From contig NZ_JBANRJ010000001.1 in the NCBI RefSeq assembly GCF_037154075.1, forward strand, positions 3,405,501-3,469,500: DNA of 64,000 nt, in the 5' to 3' direction. This DNA comes from Sphingobium aromaticiconvertens (GTDB lineage: Bacteria; Pseudomonadota; Alphaproteobacteria; Sphingomonadales; Sphingomonadaceae). Numbering within the stretch: position 1 is the stretch's first letter; each line of letters opens with the position of its first letter. The translations under genes and the position numbers were made by a program. This document shows positions 38,023-46,758 of this stretch, piece after piece. A model generated the notes under the pieces. It had not been told where the DNA came from and searched no databases. It worked only from the letters and a program-made list of their open reading frames with translations.

Positions 38023-38112
38023 TCAGCCGATGATATTATAAACGAACCAGCCGACAATGGCCATGCAGGTCGCCACGCAAATACGATCGCCGAAAATATC
38101 CATACGAGACAT
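38023..38112 (-). CDS. 29-residue single-span membrane peptide (candidate small gene)
   Basis: The frame encodes MSRMDIFGDRICVATCMAIV plus WFVYNIIG after one Gly; residues about 11-29 form one hydrophobic helix. The ATG at 38112 has AGGATGGGGACTT upstream, with a GGGGA stretch and a plausible promoter about 80 bases farther up (TTGCCT-N16-TACTAT). No family is recognised. Small proteins of this size often regulate membrane transporters or complexes, but no function can be given here. Confidence 0.45.
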   Translation of the reverse strand: MSRMDIFGDRICVATCMAIVGWFVYNIIG

Positions 38113-38187
38113 AAGTCCCCATCCTTTCCAGTTGGACGATCTTTGCCGTCTCAGTGGAAAGAGTAGAACATCTCAGCGCCAGAGTGA

Positions 38188-38215
38188 ATAGTAAAGTTAC
38201 GATGACTAGAGGCAA
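38188..38215 (-). promoter_or_regulatory. candidate sigma70 promoter of the 29-residue gene
   Basis: On the minus strand TTGCCT (38215-38210) and TACTAT (38193-38188) are separated by 16 bases. The surrounding sequence is unusually AT-rich for this genome. Transcription would start near 38181, about 70 bases before the small gene. Confidence 0.35.
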
Positions 38216-38339
38216 TTTAGCGTTTGAATGCGTTAAAGGCCCCTTGTTTTCATGCTGCGTTGCAACAATCCATCGCTCATGTGATGGACGACCGGTCAGG
38301 CCCGCCCACAGACCATTGTCGACCGTCGATATTCAGACC

Positions 38340-38561
38340 TTAAGAATCACGACCGCCCGGCATTCCGCGATGCTTCAGGAAAGACCGCGTCGCTTCCACC
38401 GGCCCACGATAGGCCTCCTGAAACTCCGCGCTCCAATATTTCAAGTCGTCGAGGTCGATCCGCTCGCCAGATACAGCGCACAGCACAAACTGCCCCGGAC
38501 GCTCCACGTCGAAATGCGGCGTGTCATAGTGCAGCACCGCCAGTCCCTGAATATCCGCCAT
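38340..38561 (-). CDS. DUF2093 family protein
   Basis: The 73-residue protein matches DUF2093, a small alphaproteobacterial family of unknown function. Typical features are LHYDTPHFDVERPGQFVLCAVSG, followed by IDLDDLKYWSAEFQEAY; the Cys and the KYWS...QEAY motif are the conserved parts. The ATG at 38561 begins 17 bases after the stop of the nitronate monooxygenase gene, implying co-transcription. Confidence 0.8.
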   Translation of the reverse strand: MADIQGLAVLHYDTPHFDVERPGQFVLCAVSGERIDLDDLKYWSAEFQEAYRGPVEATRSFLKHRGMPGGRDS

Positions 38562-38577
38562 CAACGCATGTCCGCCA

Positions 38578-39981
38578 TCAGTCGCCCGTCAGGATGCGGT
38601 CGACCAACTGCTTGACCGTCGGTACGAACCCGTTGGAATAGAAGGGGTCCTGCTTGAACTTGTAGGCGCCATGCCCAGCAAACAGCAGGTTATCGTCCAG
38701 CGACCCGCCATGCACAGCCTCCTGCAACGACTTCTGGATACAGAAGCTGCGCGGATCGGCGAGGCGCCCCGTCGAATTGGTCTCGCTGTCCATCCAGCTC
38801 GAAAAGGCGCATTGACTGAGGCAACCCATGCAATCCGTCTGGTCCTTGCGGATCACGGCCTTGTCGGCTTCATCGACGAAGACCAGCGTGTTGTCCGGCG
38901 TCTTGAGCGCGGCGGTAAAGCCCTGCCCATGCCACTCGCGCGCGCGCATCAGGTCGCCGCGAGTCACCCAGAAATTCTTGCCCTTCACGCCCACGTCCAG
39001 CTGGTGGGTATGGTCGCCCGCCTGCTCCATGCTGAAAGGAACCTGCCGCTCCGACCGCGCTTCCAGATGGCGCAGAAAGGGATTGCGAATCGCCGAACTA
39101 TAGAAACCGGTGGGCGAGAAACGATGGAGCAGGATGTCGCCTTCGTTCAGTTGCGTCAGCACATCCTTCCAGCCCTGCGGGATGGGACTTTCCTGCGTCA
39201 GCAGCGGCCGGGTGCCAAACTGGAAAGCGATCGTGCCCAGCTCGGGATTGTCGATCCAGTCGTTCCAGTCGCGCAGATACCAGACGCCGCCCGCCATCAC
39301 GATCGGCACCTCGTCGGAGATTCCCCCCTCGCGCATCGTGTCGCGCAGCGCCTTCACGCGGGGATAGGGATCTTCCGGCTTGCGTGGATCTTCGGCATTG
39401 GACAAGCCATTGTGCCCGCCCGCCAGCCAGGGATCTTCATAGACCACCGCTGCCAGCCATTCCGACGCCTTGGAATAGGCGCGCTTCCACAGCGCGCGAA
39501 AGGCGCGGCCAGAGCTGACGATCGGCAGATAGGAGACATTGTAGGACGCCGCGATCTCGGACAGCTTGTAGGGCATGCCCGCGCCGCAGGTGACGCCCGC
39601 TACCATGCCGCGCGTACGATCCAGCACACCATGCAGCACACGCTGCGCGCCGCCCATTTCCCACAGCACATTGATGTTGATCGCGCCCTTGCCGCCCGCA
39701 ATCTCATAGGCGCGTTTCACCTGTTCGACCGCGCCCTCGATGGCGTATTCGACCAGTTCCTCGTGCCGGTCGCGACGGGTGCGGCCGTGATAGATTTGGG
39801 GGATCGGATTGCCGTCAGGGTCATAACTGTCGGCATTGACGGCCGACACGGTGCCAATGCCGCCGGCCGCCGCCCAGGCGCCCGAACTGCTATGGTTGGA
39901 GACCGCAACACCCTTGCCGCCTTCGACCAGCGGCCACACTTCGCGGCCGCCATAGACGATAGGCTTCAAACCCTTGAACAA
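38578..39981 (-). CDS. nitronate monooxygenase / 2-nitropropane dioxygenase-like flavoprotein
   Basis: The 467-residue protein resembles FMN-dependent nitronate monooxygenases and enoyl reductase-like TIM barrels. ININVLWEMGGAQRVLHGVL, VTCGAGMPYKLSEIAA and the phosphate-binding region VPIVMAGGVWYLRDW fit the barrel. An unusual C-terminal extension has CMGCLSQC (C-x2-C-x3-C), which might bind a metal or FeS cluster. I place the start at TTG 39981 (family-like N-terminus FKGLKPIVYGGREVWPL) because GGGAG lies five bases upstream; an earlier TTG at 40056 is possible. The substrate is unknown. Confidence 0.75.
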   Translation of the reverse strand: MFKGLKPIVYGGREVWPLVEGGKGVAVSNHSSSGAWAAAGGIGTVSAVNADSYDPDGNPIPQIYHGRTRRDRHEELVEYAIEGAVEQVKRAYEIAGGKGAININVLWEMGGAQRVLHGVLDRTRGMVAGVTCGAGMPYKLSEIAASYNVSYLPIVSSGRAFRALWKRAYSKASEWLAAVVYEDPWLAGGHNGLSNAEDPRKPEDPYPRVKALRDTMREGGISDEVPIVMAGGVWYLRDWNDWIDNPELGTIAFQFGTRPLLTQESPIPQGWKDVLTQLNEGDILLHRFSPTGFYSSAIRNPFLRHLEARSERQVPFSMEQAGDHTHQLDVGVKGKNFWVTRGDLMRAREWHGQGFTAALKTPDNTLVFVDEADKAVIRKDQTDCMGCLSQCAFSSWMDSETNSTGRLADPRSFCIQKSLQEAVHGGSLDDNLLFAGHGAYKFKQDPFYSNGFVPTVKQLVDRILTGD

Positions 39982-40137
39982 AGAAATCTCCCGTGTGACC
40001 TCAAGCGAATTCCAGTCAGATGATCCATCTGACGGTTCGGAACGCGCGGACAACAAACAAATTCAGCGTCGCTTTCCGATCCGCGAATATCCGCCTTATA
40101 GCAGATACGGCTTGGAAAACGAATAATGGCGCGCGCC

Positions 40138-41283
40138 CTAGCGCAAAATGGAGGGACTGGCCAGTGCTTCGCCATAGAGGCGCGCATAAGAGTCCAGCAT
40201 TGCGTCTTCGGCAAAGTCGCGGATCGCCCGCGCCCGGTTCGCCGCGCCCAGCCGCGCCCGCAAATCGCCGTCATTCGCAAGCGCGCCCAGCGCCTGTGCC
40301 AGCCCTTTCCCATCGGCCACAACGAAACGCTGGTTCTCCGGCGCAACCATATGCGCGACGTCGCCCACATCCGTAGACACGACCGGTAAACCAGCCGCCA
40401 TTGCCTCTACCAGAGAGATCGGAAACTGCTCGCTGTCGGAGGACAAAGCGAAGATGTCGAACAACCCGACATAGCGCGACGGATCGGGCAGAAACCCGGC
40501 CAGACACAGGTCATCAAGCCCCGCCGCCTGCGCCGCCGCGATGATGGCGTCCCGCTCAGGCCCCTCGCCCACGACCACCAGTTGCAGCCGGTCGCGATGC
40601 GCCGCAACCGCTTCCACCAGCCGGGGAATATTCTTGACCGGTCGCAACCCCGCCAGCGTGCCCACCAGCAGCTTGCCGGGCGTCCGCCGCAGGGCCGGAA
40701 TGGCGTTGGGTTCAGGCGTCTCGTCATAGCGCTCCACCGCGATACCATTGGGGATCAGATGCACGCGCCGCGGGGGCTGCCCCCATGCCCGCCGCGCTAT
40801 GTTCTCCAGCGTGACGGACGGCACAACCAAAGCATGGGCCGTGACCAGCCCCGCCCGACGAAACAGGTTCCGCTTGGGCTTCAACCCCTCATTTTCATCA
40901 ACGTTGAAGCCATCCTCATGATGGATCAGCGGCGGCAGCGTCCTGAATGGCGCAAAGGTCCGCCGCGCCATCACGCCGTCCATCGCCCCCCAATTATAGG
41001 TCAGGATCAGGTCGAACTGCGCCATGTACCGCGCCAGAACCCGATAGCGGGTCAGGCCCGGCAGGCCCGTCAGCAGCGGCGCATCATGGGGGAAATCCAC
41101 CTTCACGTGTCGATCGATTGCATCGCGCGCGCTCATCGCTTCGGGGTCGCCGCTGATGATCGTGTGGTTCGCCTGGTCGCCCCAGTGATTCATCAGACGC
41201 ACCGCGCGCGCCTCCTTGCCGCCAAGCTGGAAGCTGCTGTGCAGATGAAGCAGCCGGGGTGGCCGCCCGGAAAGATCAGCCAT
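40138..41283 (-). CDS. glycosyltransferase family 4 protein
   Basis: The 381-residue enzyme has the GT-B fold of GT4. The N-terminal domain begins RLLHLHSSFQLGGKEARAVR with the donor/acceptor Gly loop. The C-terminal domain has LLVGTLAGLRPVKNIPRLVEA, VVVGEGPERDAI and the E-x7-E motif in SDSEQFPISLVEAMAAGLPVV. Acceptor and donor are unknown; a role in envelope polysaccharide is likely. The ATG at 41283 starts eight bases after the alpha/beta hydrolase stop; the Shine-Dalgarno is weak. Confidence 0.88.
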   Translation of the reverse strand: MADLSGRPPRLLHLHSSFQLGGKEARAVRLMNHWGDQANHTIISGDPEAMSARDAIDRHVKVDFPHDAPLLTGLPGLTRYRVLARYMAQFDLILTYNWGAMDGVMARRTFAPFRTLPPLIHHEDGFNVDENEGLKPKRNLFRRAGLVTAHALVVPSVTLENIARRAWGQPPRRVHLIPNGIAVERYDETPEPNAIPALRRTPGKLLVGTLAGLRPVKNIPRLVEAVAAHRDRLQLVVVGEGPERDAIIAAAQAAGLDDLCLAGFLPDPSRYVGLFDIFALSSDSEQFPISLVEAMAAGLPVVSTDVGDVAHMVAPENQRFVVADGKGLAQALGALANDGDLRARLGAANRARAIRDFAEDAMLDSYARLYGEALASPSILR

Positions 41284-41291
41284 GGGCAAAA

Positions 41292-42161
41292 TCAGCCATG
41301 CAGAACGCGCGTCAGCAGCCGGTCAATGCCCGCCACCGCGTCCGGCTCGTCCATCGCGGGCGCATGGCCGACCTGCGGCACCGTCACCAACTCCGCCTGT
41401 GGGCCGATGTCGCGCACCATCCGCTGCGCCGTTTCTTCGCTCAAAAGGTCGGACAATGCGCCGCGCAGGATCAGTGTCGGCACCGACCGGAAAGCCGCCA
41501 TTACAGGCCACATATCGACCCCGGCCTCACCCCCGGCCACGCGCAGCGGTTCAGCGATCCGCATGTCATAATCCAGCACGATCCGGCCCGACGGGTTCAG
41601 ACGATACAGCCGCTTGGCCATCGCCAGCCATTCTTCCAGCCCATAAAGCGGATAGACGTCGCCTTGCGCCTCCTGCAACGCGCGAGCCGCCTGCACCCAG
41701 GTCGGATGCGTGCTGCCGCTCCCCACATAACCGCGAATCCGGTCGAGGCCCGCAGGTTCGATGAAGGGGCCGATGTCGTTCAGCAACGCGCCTGCCAGCC
41801 GCTCAGGTTGGGTCGCGGCAAACAACATGGTGATGATCCCGCCCAGCGACGTGCCCACCGCCACGAATCGGTCGACCGCCAGATCGGTGAGCAGCCGCCC
41901 GACGTCCTGCAAATAGGTGAGCGGCACATAGGTCATCGGATCTTTCGCCTGCGCGCTTTCCGCGCGCCCGCGCATATCCGGGCAGATCAGCCGCCATTCG
42001 CCCGCCAGCCGCTCGGCCAGCGGCTCGAAATCGCGCGCGTTGCGGGTCAGGCCCGGCAGGCACAGCAACGGCGGGCGCCCATCCGCCCCTCCCGAATAGT
42101 CGCGATAATGCAACCGCAAGCCATCAGGAGACCACCAATATCCGTCGCTGAACCGGCTCAA
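41292..42161 (-). CDS. alpha/beta hydrolase
   Basis: The 289-residue protein has the canonical fold: oxyanion region LLCLPGLTRNARDFEPLA, nucleophile elbow AVGTSLGGIITM (Ser), and C-terminal His in VPQVGHAPAMDEP; the Asp is likely in ILRGALSDLLS. The substrate is unknown. I place the start at TTG 42161 (SRFSDGYWWSPDGLRLHYRD), which has GGAAGGATCAAGG upstream. The ATG at 42200 would overlap the selO start on the other strand. Confidence 0.8.
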   Translation of the reverse strand: MSRFSDGYWWSPDGLRLHYRDYSGGADGRPPLLCLPGLTRNARDFEPLAERLAGEWRLICPDMRGRAESAQAKDPMTYVPLTYLQDVGRLLTDLAVDRFVAVGTSLGGIITMLFAATQPERLAGALLNDIGPFIEPAGLDRIRGYVGSGSTHPTWVQAARALQEAQGDVYPLYGLEEWLAMAKRLYRLNPSGRIVLDYDMRIAEPLRVAGGEAGVDMWPVMAAFRSVPTLILRGALSDLLSEETAQRMVRDIGPQAELVTVPQVGHAPAMDEPDAVAGIDRLLTRVLHG

Positions 42162-42198
42162 CCTTGATCCTTCCGCGTGTTCACCCCCATATCGCCGC

Positions 42199-43593
42199 AT
42201 GAGCATCACCCCGCAACCCGGCATTTACACCCCCGCGACCGAAATCACCGTCCTTGGAGAAGGGATTGCCGACCCGGTGAAGGCCGCCGCCTTCCCGCAA
42301 ACGATCCTGCGCTTCCGCAATGACCGCTGGGCGCCAACGGTTGGACTGGGCGGGCTGAACGACGAACAGTGGATCGATCATTTCGGTCGCTTCGCGCCGC
42401 TGGAAGGCTCGCTGCCCCAGCCGCTGGCGTTACGCTATCACGGCCACCAGTTTCGCAACTATAATCCCGACATTGGCGATGGACGCGGATTCCTCTTCGC
42501 CCAGTTGCGCGATGGCGAAGGCCGCCTGCTCGATCTGGGCACCAAGGGGTCGGGCCAGACGCCCTATAGCCGGTTTGGCGACGGACGCCTGACGCTGAAG
42601 GGCGGGGTCCGCGAAATATTGGCAACCGAAATGCTCGAAGCCCTTGGCGTCAACACCTCCAAGACTTTCTCCATCATCGAAACCGGCGAAGCGCTGGAGC
42701 GCAACGACGAACCCTCCCCCACGCGCGGCGCGGCGATGGTCCGCCTCAGCCACAGTCACATCCGCATCGGCACCTTCCAGCGCGCGGCCTATGAAAACAA
42801 CGTGCCCCTGCTCGAACGGCTGGTCGATTACGCCCTCACCCGCCTCTATGGCGAAACGCCGGGCGAGCAGCCCGCCGCCCAACTGCTGGGCCGCGTGGTC
42901 GAGCGCACCGCTGATCTTGCCGCCAGCTACATGGTCGCGGGCTTTGTCCACGGCGTCCTCAACAGCGACAATATCAACGTGACTGGGGAGAGTTTCGACT
43001 ATGGCCCCTGGCGCTTCACCCCCTTTTGGGAACAGGGCTTCACGGCCGCCTATTTCGATCAGACCGGCCTCTATGCCTTTGGACGACAGGCCGAAGCGAT
43101 CCACTGGGACGTCGCTCAATTGGCTGTCTCGCTCCGCCCGCTGATCGAGGCGCAGCCGCTCATCGAACAGCTCGAACGCTTCCCCGCCCTCTATGCAGAG
43201 GCACTCGGCCACCGTTTCCTCTGGCGCCTTGGCGTCACGACCGGCGAGGACGCCCCTGCGTTGGTGGAGGCAGCCGTGCGCGCCATGGTCGCTTCCCGAA
43301 CACCGATAGACCGCTTCTTCCTCGACTGGCGCGGCGGAAAGCCACGCGATCCCGCAGTTTATGACGATCCGGCCTGGGACAGCTTTCGCATGCAGATAGC
43401 CACCCTCCTTCCCGCCGGAATCATGGATCATCCCTATTGGTCCGACCCCGATCCCTGCTCCATGCATATCGAGGAAGTGGAGGCCATCTGGTCCGCCATC
43501 GACACCAACGACGACTGGCAACCGCTTCATGCAAAGGTCGCCGCGATCCGGCGCATGGGAGAGGCGCATGGAGGCTCTCCGGCTCTCCCCTGA
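42199..43593 (+). CDS. selO: protein adenylyltransferase SelO (YdiU/UPF0061)
   Basis: SelO is a pseudokinase-fold enzyme that transfers AMP from ATP to Ser/Thr/Tyr of target proteins, linked to redox stress. The 464-residue protein shows ALRYHGHQFRNYNPDIGDGRG, LDLGTKGSGQTPYSRFGDGRL in parts, GGVREILATEMLEALGVNTS and VHGVLNSDNINVTGESFDYGP, which hold the ATP and metal residues (Asn and Asp in the last). It is a little shorter than E. coli YdiU (478) and lacks its C-terminal selenocysteine/Cys tail. It is divergent from the hydrolase with 37 bases between them. Confidence 0.92.
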   Translation: MSITPQPGIYTPATEITVLGEGIADPVKAAAFPQTILRFRNDRWAPTVGLGGLNDEQWIDHFGRFAPLEGSLPQPLALRYHGHQFRNYNPDIGDGRGFLFAQLRDGEGRLLDLGTKGSGQTPYSRFGDGRLTLKGGVREILATEMLEALGVNTSKTFSIIETGEALERNDEPSPTRGAAMVRLSHSHIRIGTFQRAAYENNVPLLERLVDYALTRLYGETPGEQPAAQLLGRVVERTADLAASYMVAGFVHGVLNSDNINVTGESFDYGPWRFTPFWEQGFTAAYFDQTGLYAFGRQAEAIHWDVAQLAVSLRPLIEAQPLIEQLERFPALYAEALGHRFLWRLGVTTGEDAPALVEAAVRAMVASRTPIDRFFLDWRGGKPRDPAVYDDPAWDSFRMQIATLLPAGIMDHPYWSDPDPCSMHIEEVEAIWSAIDTNDDWQPLHAKVAAIRRMGEAHGGSPALP

Positions 43594-43633
43594 CCCCCTT
43601 CCCAATCCCCCGGATTTACGCCATATCGATGCC

Positions 43634-45067
43634 ATGTCCGCCACGCTGATTTCCACTGAACCCGCAACCGGAGCATTTCTGTGGGAAGGCCCCGTAAGCG
43701 ATGTGGAGGCGCAGGTTGCCCGCGCCCGCGCCGCCTGGCCCCGCTGGGCCGCCCAGCCGATCGCCGTGCGCGTCGAAACCCTGCGCCGCTTCGCCAACGC
43801 CGTGCGCCGGGACGAAGAGAAGCTGGCCGACCTTATTGCCCGCGAAACCGGCAAGCCCTTGTGGGATGCGCGCGGCGAAGTAGAGGCCGTGATCAACAAG
43901 GTGGAGATTTCGATCGCCGCCTATTCCGAGCGGACAGGACAAAAGCGCCTCGACGCGGCCATGGGCGCGCGGCAAGCGCTGCGACACAAGCCCCACGGCC
44001 TGATGGCGGTGCTTGGCCCCTATAATTTCCCCGCGCATCTGCCCAACGGCCATATCGTCCCGGCCCTGCTTGCGGGTAACGCCATATTGTTCAAACCGTC
44101 CGAAAAGACCCCCGCCGTGGGCGAAATGCTGGTTCGTCTTTACCATGAGGCAGGCGTGCCGCAGGACATTGTGCGGCTGATCGTCGGCGGCCCGAAAGAG
44201 GGCAAGGCGCTGACCGCCCACACCGATGTCAACGGCATCCTCTTCACCGGATCGGCAGCCACAGGCATCGCCATCAATCGCCAGTTCGCCAGCGATCCGG
44301 GCAAGATACTGGCGCTCGAAATGGGCGGCAACAATCCCATCATCGTCTGGGACACCGTCGATATCGCCAGTGCCGCAGCATTGGTGGTCCAGTCCGCCTT
44401 CATGTCCAGCGGACAACGCTGCACCGCTGCCAGCCGCCTGATCGTGCGGGACAGCATGGCCGACATGGTGATAGCGGAGGTCAAGAAGATCGCCGATCGC
44501 CTCATCATCGACCATCCCCATGCCGACCCGACCCCCTATATGGGGCCGCTGATCGACAATCAGGCCGCCGATGGCCTGACCGAAAGCTTTCTCATCCTGA
44601 TGAGCAATGGCGGGCGCCCGATCAAGCATATGGTCCGTCCGGTGAAGGACCGCCCCTTCGTCACCCCCGCGATGATCGACGTCACCGCCATGACGGAGCG
44701 CCCGGACATCGAACTGTTTGGCCCGTTGCTCCAGATCATCCGCGTGCCCGACTTCGCCGCCGCCATCACCGAAGCGAACAATACCCGCTATGGCCTGTCG
44801 GCATCGCTGATCGGCGGATCGCCCGACCAGTATAACCAGTTCTGGGCCAATATCCGCGCTGGTATCGTCAACTGGAACCGCCCGACCAACGGCGCTTCTT
44901 CCAAGGCGCCCTTTGGCGGCGTCGGTATCTCCGGCAACCACCGTCCCAGCGCTTATTACGCTGCCGACTATTGCGCCTATCCGGTCGTTTCCTCTGAAAT
45001 CGAACAGCCCCGCGCTTCGATCGGCGTGGGCATGCGGGATATCGACGTCAGCGCAATGGGCGACTGA
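43634..45067 (+). CDS. astD: succinylglutamate-semialdehyde dehydrogenase
   Basis: This NAD-dependent aldehyde dehydrogenase acts in arginine catabolism (AST pathway). The 477-residue protein shows GLMAVLGPYNFPAHLPNGHIVPAL, the NAD-binding FTGSAATGIAINRQFA, the catalytic Glu in LALEMGGNNPIIVWD and the catalytic Cys in SSGQRCTAASRLIV. WNRPTNGASSKAPFGGVG near the C-terminus is specific to AstD. It follows selO by 40 bases; the other ast genes are not in the window. The Shine-Dalgarno is weak. Confidence 0.9.
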   Translation: MSATLISTEPATGAFLWEGPVSDVEAQVARARAAWPRWAAQPIAVRVETLRRFANAVRRDEEKLADLIARETGKPLWDARGEVEAVINKVEISIAAYSERTGQKRLDAAMGARQALRHKPHGLMAVLGPYNFPAHLPNGHIVPALLAGNAILFKPSEKTPAVGEMLVRLYHEAGVPQDIVRLIVGGPKEGKALTAHTDVNGILFTGSAATGIAINRQFASDPGKILALEMGGNNPIIVWDTVDIASAAALVVQSAFMSSGQRCTAASRLIVRDSMADMVIAEVKKIADRLIIDHPHADPTPYMGPLIDNQAADGLTESFLILMSNGGRPIKHMVRPVKDRPFVTPAMIDVTAMTERPDIELFGPLLQIIRVPDFAAAITEANNTRYGLSASLIGGSPDQYNQFWANIRAGIVNWNRPTNGASSKAPFGGVGISGNHRPSAYYAADYCAYPVVSSEIEQPRASIGVGMRDIDVSAMGD

Positions 45068-45329
45068 TAGCCCGCATAATCTGCGAGACAAGACGCGTGA
45101 ACCGCTTCTGCTTGCCCCATAATTTTATCTGACGATCCTCAGCCGCGCGCTGAAGATCGCGCGCGAAAGATCGCAACTGACGATCATTGAGTGCGATCGC
45201 CACCAGATCGAAGGATTTCTCGTCAAAAGCCGAACTGTCCCGCGCGACCTGAAGTGTGATGACCGTGCCGTTTTCGCTCTTATCGCGCTTCCACCCAGCA
45301 AGTGCGCCGACGATCCTGATATGGCCCAT
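45048..45329 (-). CDS. hypothetical protein, tail-to-tail overlap with astD
   Basis: The 93-residue protein begins MGHIRIVGALAGWKRDKSEN and has TVITLQVARDSSAFDEKSFDLVAIAL, which looks like a small beta-rich fold; the C-terminus is basic (KRFTRLVSQIMRAISRPLR). I recognise no family. Its 3' end overlaps the astD 3' end by 20 bases on the other strand. It is less GC-rich than its neighbours. An in-frame ATG at 45377 is an alternative start. Confidence 0.5.
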   Translation of the reverse strand: MGHIRIVGALAGWKRDKSENGTVITLQVARDSSAFDEKSFDLVAIALNDRQLRSFARDLQRAAEDRQIKLWGKQKRFTRLVSQIMRAISRPLR

Positions 45330-45686
45330 TGCTGTTCTTTCTTGATAATCGACGGATCCAGCACTGAATTCACACAACCAAGACGTTCATTTCCAAGCTT
45401 ATCCTGCTCGTCATAGATAGATTTATTCGCAAATTCATGCCCGGCATATTCGGAGTGTTCATGAGATGGATTCACCATGATCGTTGCCAGACTATAGCCA
45501 TAGCTTGCTGCGGATCAGGCCAATCTTAAGAGCTACACCTTTGTGCCTATCGCCCTGATCGACCGGGCACGCACCCATCGCCCAACCCGCCGCGCGCCCA
45601 CCGCTCCATCGCGTAAAAACATTTCCTACCCCCCCGCCAACCCATTATGGATTGAACTCGTGGCCCCCATCGGCCATCTGCCCAGC
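45330..45686. other. intergenic stretch before the sulfate-reduction operon
   Basis: The stretch separates the small minus-strand gene from cobA. A minus-strand frame from 45478 has no support. The part 45480-45560 is AT-richer and is where the promoter of the sulfate operon and of the small gene should lie, but I see no clear boxes, riboswitch or operator. Confidence 0.5.
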
Positions 45687-46463
45687 ATGGCTAATGATGC
45701 ACCCGCTACCGTCTATCTCGTCGGCGCGGGTCCGGGTGACCCGGACCTTCTGACCGTCCGCGCCGCGCGGCTGATTGGCAGCGCGCAGGTGATCGTCCAT
45801 GACGGCCTCGTTTCCGCCGAAATCATGGCCCTCGCCTCACCACAAGCGGAGTTCATCTCCGTCGCAAAGCAGCGCAGCCGTCATTCCATGCCGCAAGATG
45901 GGATCAACGCCCTGCTCGTCGGCCTCGCCCTTGAAGGATGCCCTGTCGTCCGCCTGAAGGGGGGCGACCCGTTCATCTTCGGCCGTGGCGGTGAAGAGCT
46001 TGAGGCCTGCCGCGCCGCTGGCGTGCCGGTGGAGATCGTGCCGGGCATCAGCGCCGCGATCGGCTGCGCCGCCGCCGCGCAGCTTCCCCTCACGCACCGC
46101 GACGCGTCCAGCGCCGTCACCTTCGTCGCGGGGCAGTGCAAGGGGCTGTCGGATCAGGACTGGTCAGGCCTTGCGGGCAAGGGGCGCACCCTCGTCATTT
46201 ACATGGGCGTCGCCACCGCGCGCGCCATCGCCGACAAGCTGATGGCCGACGGCGTATCGCCCGCCATGCCCGTCGCTGTGCTGGAAAAGGGCACGCGCGC
46301 CGACGCCCGCACCTTGCGGACCTTGCTGGCGGACCTTGCGGACATGATCGTTCGGGACGATGTGCAAAGCCCCGCCCTGATCGTGGTGGGCGATGTGGTA
46401 CATTATGCGCAGGCGCTCGATCGCCTCGGCGCCCAAGCAGAACAAATGGAGTTGAATGCGTGA
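45687..46463 (+). CDS. cobA: uroporphyrinogen-III C-methyltransferase
   Basis: This enzyme makes precorrin-2, the precursor of siroheme needed by the sulfite reductase encoded downstream. The 258-residue protein has VYLVGAGPGDPDLLTVRAARLI at the N-terminus, the conserved VVRLKGGDPFIFGRGGEE and the SAM-binding VEIVPGISAAIG and THRDASSAVTFV. There is no CysG dehydrogenase/ferrochelatase fusion. The ATG at 45687 gives the family N-terminus; upstream codons to 45543 lack similarity. It overlaps the next gene as GTGA. Confidence 0.92.
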   Translation: MANDAPATVYLVGAGPGDPDLLTVRAARLIGSAQVIVHDGLVSAEIMALASPQAEFISVAKQRSRHSMPQDGINALLVGLALEGCPVVRLKGGDPFIFGRGGEELEACRAAGVPVEIVPGISAAIGCAAAAQLPLTHRDASSAVTFVAGQCKGLSDQDWSGLAGKGRTLVIYMGVATARAIADKLMADGVSPAMPVAVLEKGTRADARTLRTLLADLADMIVRDDVQSPALIVVGDVVHYAQALDRLGAQAEQMELNA

Positions 46464-46756
46464 AGATCCTGACCGGCAATGACCTGAAGTCCGGCGACGT
46501 TATCTGGTGGGCCGGTGACGGCTGGTCGCGTCAGGTCGCGGAATCGGCGGATGTCGGCGACAAGGGCGACGACCTCGCCCGCAAGGAGGAAGCCGCGCTG
46601 CGCGTCATCGGCGCCTATGTGATCGACGCCACCGTTGGCGAAGACGGCCCCCGCCCCGCCCATATCAAGGACCGCATTCGTGCGCTCGGCCCGACCGTGC
46701 GCCCCGACCTTCTCGTGAAACCGGCCGAAACCGACATCGGCAAGTGGGTGATCTGA
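46460..46756 (+). CDS. DUF2849 family protein
   Basis: The 98-residue protein matches DUF2849, an alphaproteobacterial family found beside sulfite reductase genes. It begins VKILTGNDLKSGDVIWW from a GTG overlapping the cobA stop, and has ALRVIGAYVIDATVG and PTHIKDRIRA-like AHIKDRIRALGPTVRPDLL. The molecular role is unknown; tight coupling to cobA and cysI suggests a part in sulfite reduction or siroheme insertion. Confidence 0.85.
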   Translation: MKILTGNDLKSGDVIWWAGDGWSRQVAESADVGDKGDDLARKEEAALRVIGAYVIDATVGEDGPRPAHIKDRIRALGPTVRPDLLVKPAETDIGKWVI

Positions 46757-46758
46757 CC

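Noticed and set aside
42430..43899. 489-residue open frame on the minus strand
   Set aside because: Antisense to selO and the start of astD.
43616..45091. 491-residue open frame on the minus strand
   Set aside because: Antisense to astD; no domain recognised.
45125..45478. 117-residue frame on the minus strand
   Set aside because: It overlaps the better 93-residue frame and shows no coding bias or Shine-Dalgarno.
45480..45686. Riboswitch upstream of cobA
   Set aside because: I could not find the conserved boxes of cobalamin or SAM riboswitches in this interval.
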